This document shows positions 59,545 through 64,000 of a stretch of DNA of 64,000 bases, in pieces. The DNA is from UBA1181 sp045639525 (GTDB lineage Bacteria; Bacteroidota; Bacteroidia; Bacteroidales; Paludibacteraceae). The notes under the pieces are model-generated. The model saw only the letters and a list, made by a program, of their open reading frames with translations, did no database searches and was not told where the DNA came from. The translations under genes and the position numbers were made by a program. The stretch's first letter is position 1. Every line of letters begins with the position of its first letter. The DNA lies in assembly GCA_045639525.1 (NCBI GenBank), contig JAZUDI010000005.1, forward strand, positions 62,001-126,000, read 5' to 3'.

Positions 59545-61527
59545 ATGGCTGAAATTAATTCAAAAATTCCTGAGGGCCCAGTGTCCGAAAAGTGGACCAA
59601 TTATAAGGCTCATCAAAAACTCGTGAACCCTGCTAACAAGCGTAAGTTGGATATCATCGTAGTTGGAACAGGTTTGGCAGGTGCATCTGCAGCATCAACT
59701 TTGGCTGAGATGGGATTCAATATCCTTAACTTCTGTATCCAAGACTCTCCACGTCGTGCGCACTCTATCGCCGCTCAAGGTGGTATCAACGCCGCTAAGA
59801 ACTATCAAAACGACGGTGACTCTGTTTACCGTTTGTTCTACGATACAGTAAAGGGAGGTGACTACCGTGCTCGTGAGGCTAACGTTTACCGTTTGGCTGA
59901 GGTATCGGCAAATATCATCGACCAATGTGTCGCTCAAGGTGTTCCTTTCGCACGTGAATATGGAGGTACTTTGGCTAACCGTTCTTTCGGTGGTGCGCAA
60001 GTTTCCCGTACATTCTACGCTAAGGGTCAAACCGGACAACAATTGTTGTTGGGCGCATACTCTTCTTTGAACCGTCAAATCAAGGCTGGTAAGGTAAAGA
60101 GCTTCAACCGTTATGAGATGCATGATATCGTTATGGTCGATGGCCGTGCTCGTGGTATCGTCGCTAAGAACTTGGTAACTGGTAAGTTCGAGCGTTTCGC
60201 TGCACACGCTGTTGTTTTGGCAACTGGTGGTTACGGAAACACTTACTTCTTGTCAACCAATGCGATGGGATGTAACTGTTCAGCTGCTATCGCCGCATAT
60301 CGTAAGGGCGCTTACTTCGCTAACCCTTCATACGTTCAAATCCACCCTACTTGTATCCCAGTTCACGGTGACAAGCAATCAAAGTTGACTTTGATGTCCG
60401 AGTCATTGCGTAACGATGGTCGTATCTGGGTTCCAAAGGATATTGAGGATGCTAAGAAATTGCAAAAGGGTGAGATTAAGGGATCTGATATTCCTGAGGA
60501 GAAGCGTGACTACTATTTGGAGCGTCGTTACCCTGCATTCGGTAACTTGGTTCCACGTGACGTTGCGTCTCGTGCCGCTAAGGAGCGTTGCGATGCTGGT
60601 TATGGCGTAAACGCTACAAAACGTGGTGTATTCTTGGATTTCTCTGAGGCTATCAACCGTTTGGGTATCGACGTGGTTCGTCAACGTTATGGTAACTTGT
60701 TCGATATGTACGAGGAGATCACTGACGTGAACCCAGGTGAGTTCGCTAATGAGATCGACGGTGTTAAGTACTATAACCCAATGCAAATTTACCCTGCTAT
60801 CCACTATACAATGGGTGGTCTTTGGGTAGATTACGAGTTGCAAACATCCGTTCCTGGTTTGTTTGCGATCGGTGAGTGTAACTTCTCTGACCACGGTGCT
60901 AACCGTTTGGGTGCATCCGCTTTGATGCAAGGTTTGGCAGACGGATACTTCGTTTTGCCTTACACTATCCAAAACTATTTGTCAGATCAAATCACTGTTC
61001 CTCGTTTCAATCCAGATAGCAAGGAGTTCATGGATGTTCAAGCTAAGTGCGAGAAAGAACAAGAGGCTTTGTTGAAGATTGGTGGTAAGACTTCTGTTGA
61101 TACTATCCACAAGAAGTTGGGTAACATCATGTGGGAATATGTAGGTATGGGTCGTAACAAGGCTGATCTTGAGAAGGCGCTTGTTGAGTTGAAGGCTATC
61201 CGCAAGGAGTTTGAGACTAACTTGTTCGTACCAGGATCTGCGGATGAGTGCATGAACGTTGAACTTGACAAGGCGTTCCGTTTGAGAGACTTCATCACCA
61301 TGGGTGAGTTGATTGCTCGTGATGCTTTGCACCGTAATGAGAGCTGTGGTGGTCACTTCCGTGAGGAGTACGCTACAGATGAGGGTGAGGCTAAGCGTGA
61401 TGACGAGAACTTCTTCTATGTAGGTTGCTGGAACTACGCTGGTGACGACAACAAGGAGCCTGAGTTGATCAAGGAACCTCTTCAATATGAGGCTATCAAG
61501 GTTCAAACTCGTAACTATAAATCATAA
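59545..61527 (+). CDS. frdA: Succinate dehydrogenase/fumarate reductase flavoprotein
   Basis: A 660-residue protein, normal for the type B enzyme. The FAD-binding loop IIVVGTGLAGASAASTLAEMG is at about residues 37-57; HSIAAQGGINAAKNYQNDGD near 73-92 holds the His that carries covalent FAD; catalytic-site regions include HPTCIPVHGDKQSKLTLMSE near 267 and FAIGECNFSDHGANRLGASA near 442. It interconverts fumarate and succinate. Codon use is much more biased (GGT, CGT, AAG, TTG) than in neighbouring genes, a sign of high expression. It follows frdC by 33 bases. Confidence 0.97.
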   Translation: MAEINSKIPEGPVSEKWTNYKAHQKLVNPANKRKLDIIVVGTGLAGASAASTLAEMGFNILNFCIQDSPRRAHSIAAQGGINAAKNYQNDGDSVYRLFYDTVKGGDYRAREANVYRLAEVSANIIDQCVAQGVPFAREYGGTLANRSFGGAQVSRTFYAKGQTGQQLLLGAYSSLNRQIKAGKVKSFNRYEMHDIVMVDGRARGIVAKNLVTGKFERFAAHAVVLATGGYGNTYFLSTNAMGCNCSAAIAAYRKGAYFANPSYVQIHPTCIPVHGDKQSKLTLMSESLRNDGRIWVPKDIEDAKKLQKGEIKGSDIPEEKRDYYLERRYPAFGNLVPRDVASRAAKERCDAGYGVNATKRGVFLDFSEAINRLGIDVVRQRYGNLFDMYEEITDVNPGEFANEIDGVKYYNPMQIYPAIHYTMGGLWVDYELQTSVPGLFAIGECNFSDHGANRLGASALMQGLADGYFVLPYTIQNYLSDQITVPRFNPDSKEFMDVQAKCEKEQEALLKIGGKTSVDTIHKKLGNIMWEYVGMGRNKADLEKALVELKAIRKEFETNLFVPGSADECMNVELDKAFRLRDFITMGELIARDALHRNESCGGHFREEYATDEGEAKRDDENFFYVGCWNYAGDDNKEPELIKEPLQYEAIKVQTRNYKS

Positions 61528-61548
61528 TCAACTAAAAAAGTTAAAGCA

Positions 61549-62307
61549 ATGGCATTAGATAATATGAAAGTCAACTTGAAGGTATGGCGTCAAGCTGGCC
61601 CTAATGAGAAGGGTGATTTTGTTACTTACGAGAACGTTGAGACAACACCTGATACCTCATTTTTGGAAACTTTGGATATCTTGAACGAGACATTGGTTGC
61701 GAAGGGTGAGGAGCCTATCGTATTCGACCATGACTGTCGTGAGGGTATCTGCGGTATGTGTTCTTTGTTCGTCAATGGTCATCCACACGGACCTGCTACT
61801 GGCGCTACTACTTGCCAGTTGTATATGCGTCGTTTCAAGGATGGTGAGACTATCACCGTTGAGCCTTGGCGTTCAGCTGCGTTCCCTGTAATCAAGGACT
61901 TGATGGTTGATCGTAACGCATTCGACAAGATCCAACAAGCTGGTGGTTATGTATCATTCAACTGTGGCGGTGCACAAGACGCTAACGCGCTTCCTATCTC
62001 GAAGGTTGACGCTGACGAGGCTATGGACTCTGCTACATGTATCGGTTGTGGTGCTTGCGTAGCTGCATGTAAGAATGGTTCAGCCATGTTGTTCGTTTCC
62101 GCGAAGGTTTCTCAATTCGCGCTTCTTCCACAAGGACGCGTAGAGGCTACCGCTCGTGTGAAGGCTATGGTTGCTAAGATGGATGAGCTCGGATTCGGTA
62201 ACTGTACCAACACCCGCGCTTGCGAGGCAGAGTGTCCTAAGTGCATCTCTATCAGCAACATCGCTCGTATGAACCGTGAGTTCATCTGCGCAAAATTGAA
62301 AGACTAA
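61549..62307 (+). CDS. frdB: Succinate dehydrogenase/fumarate reductase iron-sulfur subunit
   Basis: A 252-residue protein. The plant-ferredoxin-like 2Fe-2S motif is DCREGICGMCSLFVNG at about residues 62-77 with a fourth Cys in TTCQLY near 87. The 4Fe-4S motif CIGCGACVAACKNG is near 164-177, and the 3Fe-4S/4Fe-4S ligands are in CTNTRACEAECPKCIS near 222-237. It carries electrons between the flavin and the hemes of the anchor subunit. Last gene of the operon, followed by a strong terminator, with the same high-expression codon use as frdA. Confidence 0.97.
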   Translation: MALDNMKVNLKVWRQAGPNEKGDFVTYENVETTPDTSFLETLDILNETLVAKGEEPIVFDHDCREGICGMCSLFVNGHPHGPATGATTCQLYMRRFKDGETITVEPWRSAAFPVIKDLMVDRNAFDKIQQAGGYVSFNCGGAQDANALPISKVDADEAMDSATCIGCGACVAACKNGSAMLFVSAKVSQFALLPQGRVEATARVKAMVAKMDELGFGNCTNTRACEAECPKCISISNIARMNREFICAKLKD

Positions 62308-62328
62308 TATTAGTTCTTTATACTGAGA

Positions 62329-62357
62329 AAGCCCGATCACAAGATCGGGCTTTTTTT
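62329..62357 (+). terminator. Fumarate reductase operon terminator
   Basis: AAGCCCGATC (62329-62338) pairs perfectly with GATCGGGCTT (62343-62352) around a four-base loop and runs into seven T. Confidence 0.95.
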
Positions 62358-62452
62358 GTATCTATCTGTTTGAAAATTAAATCATTCGAAAAAATCTAAT
62401 TATTATAATGTAAAAAATACACAAAATATTTTATTATTCCGAAAATAGTTTC

Positions 62453-62460
62453 TATATTTG
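62453..62460 (+). promoter_or_regulatory. Bacteroidetes -7 box
   Basis: TATATTTG, 38 bases before the gene at 62499. Confidence 0.6.
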
Positions 62461-62498
62461 CATATATCAATAATATTAAACTAAAATTTAATTTGAAT

Positions 62499-63050
62499 AT
62501 GATAGATTTAAAGACAGGTCGATTTGTCATCGACGCGGAGAAGGGGTGGGAGATTCATCCTTTCATGACAAGGGAGGAGTTTATGCAGTCTGAGATGTTT
62601 CAGACGGTCCTTAACAAGAAGGAATTCACAGAGGATGATGATGTTTTCTGTTTTTTAGTCAATATTGATGGTTACGAAATGTATATGCGCATAATGACTG
62701 GCGGTAGACATAATTGTGTGGAGCAAATTAGTTTGATATCCAAACGTTTCGATGAAATCAATAATTACAAGTGCATGCCTGACAATTGGAAAGAGATCGC
62801 CTATGAGATTAAGCGTATTCACGATGATTTTCTGTTGAAGGAGACTACGTTGAATCAAACAAGCCTTGATAGAGAGAAGGAGAATTGGTACGATGTCTCT
62901 TGGGGGTCAATCCGTTCCAGTTTTGATTTAAGGTATGATGATCCGTATGCGGAGATAGTGATAGACTATGATAATTTGACCGAAGAGGATAATGCCCAAT
63001 TAGACAAGGAGATTGAGGAGTTAGGAGATGCTTTTTTTGATGTGATTTAG
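62499..63050 (+). CDS. Hypothetical protein, possible immunity or partner protein
   Basis: A 183-residue soluble, acidic protein from the ATG at 62499; a TTG six bases upstream is possible. Residues 25-75 contain alternating strands with DDDVFCFLVNIDGYEMYMRIM, and the C-terminus is very acidic (YDNLTEEDNAQLDKEIEEL). I recognise no family. It has its own -7 box and is followed ten bases later by the TNT-like gene, so the two are surely co-transcribed. By size, acidity and position it could be the immunity protein of a basic toxin, although immunity genes more often follow their toxin. The order here leaves a chaperone or adaptor role open. Confidence 0.6.
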   Translation: MIDLKTGRFVIDAEKGWEIHPFMTREEFMQSEMFQTVLNKKEFTEDDDVFCFLVNIDGYEMYMRIMTGGRHNCVEQISLISKRFDEINNYKCMPDNWKEIAYEIKRIHDDFLLKETTLNQTSLDREKENWYDVSWGSIRSSFDLRYDDPYAEIVIDYDNLTEEDNAQLDKEIEELGDAFFDVI

Positions 63051-63060
63051 TTTGCAACTT

Positions 63061-64000
63061 ATGAAAAAAGATACCGAAAAGTTAAAGAGCGCTGCCGAGT
63101 GGCAGGGTACAGATAGATATGCGGGAATAGATTCTTATGAGAAAATTGAGTTAAAGGCAGGTACACAAATATGTGCGCTTATTTCATACGATAAGGAAGA
63201 GAAAATGAAACCTTGTGAATATCTTTTTCCCAAAGAACAGTTGGATCAGGTTGGTAACGATGCTACTCAACTGAGTGAGAAGTTGCAAGTTAGACCTTTC
63301 ATTGATTCAATGCTGAAAAGTGGTTCTTATCGTAGTGAGGTAGCCATGTTTGAGTTAAAGAGAGATTTGGTGGTAGAGGGAGGTACAATTGCTGAAAATA
63401 CTTCCTATGGTGAAGGTGGTCTCACGCAGTATTATATCCCTGCTACTAAATTTTCTAACTACTTAGAGGATGGAACTTTAAAACGTGCTAAGTTTGGTGA
63501 ATCTTCCGAAGTTTTACTGTTGGATCATCTATCTCTTTCCGAAAAACAATGTAAGGAGATTGTCTCTAAACAGAATCAACTCCTGATGCGTCGTAACCTC
63601 TTTTGCCATCAAAAGGCCAAGTTAGATGCCATGGATATTATCCAAAATTCCCCGAATTCGACTGATGTGGTGAAAGCGGTAGAGAACTTGGAGAAATTGA
63701 ATGGTAATATTTTACGGCTTAAGAAAAAATTGAGCGAGTCTGTGAAGAAAATAGGTCCTGTTCGATCCCCGCTCTATGATTCCCTTAATAAGCAGTTGGC
63801 AGGTGAGATTAAGTACCGTGAAATGCATCCTGATACGCTGATGTTAAGCAATGTGAGGTTAAAGGGTGAGGAGTCTCGTACTATCCAAGAGGTTTTTGAG
63901 AAAAACAATCTTAATGTGGTAATTGATCCTGGGCAGAATAAAGTGAAGGAGATTTCCGAGAATCTATTCAATAAGATGGATGGTTACAAACCTGAGAAAG
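63061..64000 (+). CDS. TNT-like domain protein, cut by window end
   Basis: An open frame from the ATG at 63061 to the window edge, 313 codons without a stop. Residues 16-150 resemble the TNT (tuberculosis necrotizing toxin, DUF4237-type) NAD-glycohydrolase fold: GTDRYAGIDSYEKIELKAGT near 16-35, a CEYLFPKEQ near 52-60 and SYRSEVAMFELKRDL near 91-103. VEGGTIAEN and YGEGGLTQYYIPATKF near 105-132 match the pattern GxIAxxFGxxGGGxQYxxP, with the conserved Gln at about residue 123. After residue 160 a helical Lys-rich part (KLNGNILRLKKKLSES) follows, which is not part of TNT. No signal peptide. The domain call is from pattern memory and moderate at best; the rest is unknown. Confidence 0.5.
   Translation, partial: MKKDTEKLKSAAEWQGTDRYAGIDSYEKIELKAGTQICALISYDKEEKMKPCEYLFPKEQLDQVGNDATQLSEKLQVRPFIDSMLKSGSYRSEVAMFELKRDLVVEGGTIAENTSYGEGGLTQYYIPATKFSNYLEDGTLKRAKFGESSEVLLLDHLSLSEKQCKEIVSKQNQLLMRRNLFCHQKAKLDAMDIIQNSPNSTDVVKAVENLEKLNGNILRLKKKLSESVKKIGPVRSPLYDSLNKQLAGEIKYREMHPDTLMLSNVRLKGEESRTIQEVFEKNNLNVVIDPGQNKVKEISENLFNKMDGYKPEK

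Noticed and set aside
59695..61506. Long antisense frames within the fumarate reductase flavoprotein gene
   Set aside because: They result from the strong codon bias of frdA; no start signals and no protein-like pattern.
1..64000. tRNA or rRNA genes
   Set aside because: Reading for T-loop (GTTCRANNC) motifs with matching acceptor stems in the intergenic regions found none; no rRNA-like sequence was seen.
1..64000. Insertion sequences with transposase
   Set aside because: No transposase, integrase or recombinase coding sequence was recognised in any frame, despite the many fragments.

Overview
The window looks like the chromosome of a member of the Bacteroidales. Many genes are preceded by the Bacteroidetes -7 box TAnnTTTG. 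The core genes (fumarate reductase/succinate dehydrogenase, BspA-type leucine-rich repeats, U32 peptidase, GLUG repeats) are typical of that order. Two proteins end in domains that resemble the type IX secretion sorting tail, which fits Porphyromonas/Prevotella/Paludibacter-like lineages better than gut Bacteroides. I cannot name the species.

Layout. (1) 1-20.5 kb is an accessory region of short genes, fragments and repeats. Five copies of a 34-35 bp repeat (1645, 2308, 2966, 4527, 8347) resemble XerCD/dif sites and separate small gene blocks. The blocks carry hypothetical membrane proteins, two AAA ATPases with nuclease-like C-termini and HEAT-like proteins. Next come a broken ATPase, an AlbA-type regulator and a polymorphic-toxin immunity zone: an Imm52-like protein, an immunity-like domain fused to leucine-rich repeats, and several broken LRR and beta-propeller genes. 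An ATPase plus small nuclease-like pair (15118-16778) and a hipBA toxin-antitoxin pair lie inside it. Three minus-strand transcription units for secreted proteins (starts 1245, 17765, 20251) share an almost identical 150-200 bp upstream region with a nested 31-bp dyad. (2) 20.5-25.6 kb is a five-gene minus-strand operon: glycosyltransferase, esterase, adenylate-forming ligase, acyltransferase and queH. (3) 25.8-29.3 kb holds carB, with a terminator-like hairpin in its leader. (4) 29.7-42.8 kb is a surface-polysaccharide region: glycosyltransferases, two phosphoethanolamine-transferase-like enzymes, flippase, EpsG-like polymerase, O-antigen ligase-like protein, GDPD and a GLUG protein. (5) 43-58.2 kb is housekeeping: a RecB/AddA-like helicase, mnmG, uvrC, dtd, U32 peptidase, dus, polA, polyprenyl synthase, deoC and a MazG-like protein. 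Three perfect 16-bp parS-like palindromes lie around dus/polA. (6) 58.2-58.9 kb is an AT-rich gap with DnaA-box-like sites, a candidate oriC. (7) 58.9-62.3 kb is the fumarate reductase/succinate dehydrogenase operon. (8) 62.5 kb to the end is a two-gene unit whose second gene, cut by the window edge, resembles a TNT-type NAD glycohydrolase domain.

The left 20 kb appears to be a site of repeated cassette gain and loss under its own promoter and operator types. The right half is conserved core genome, probably near the replication origin. All family names come from reading protein motifs by eye; no database search was run.
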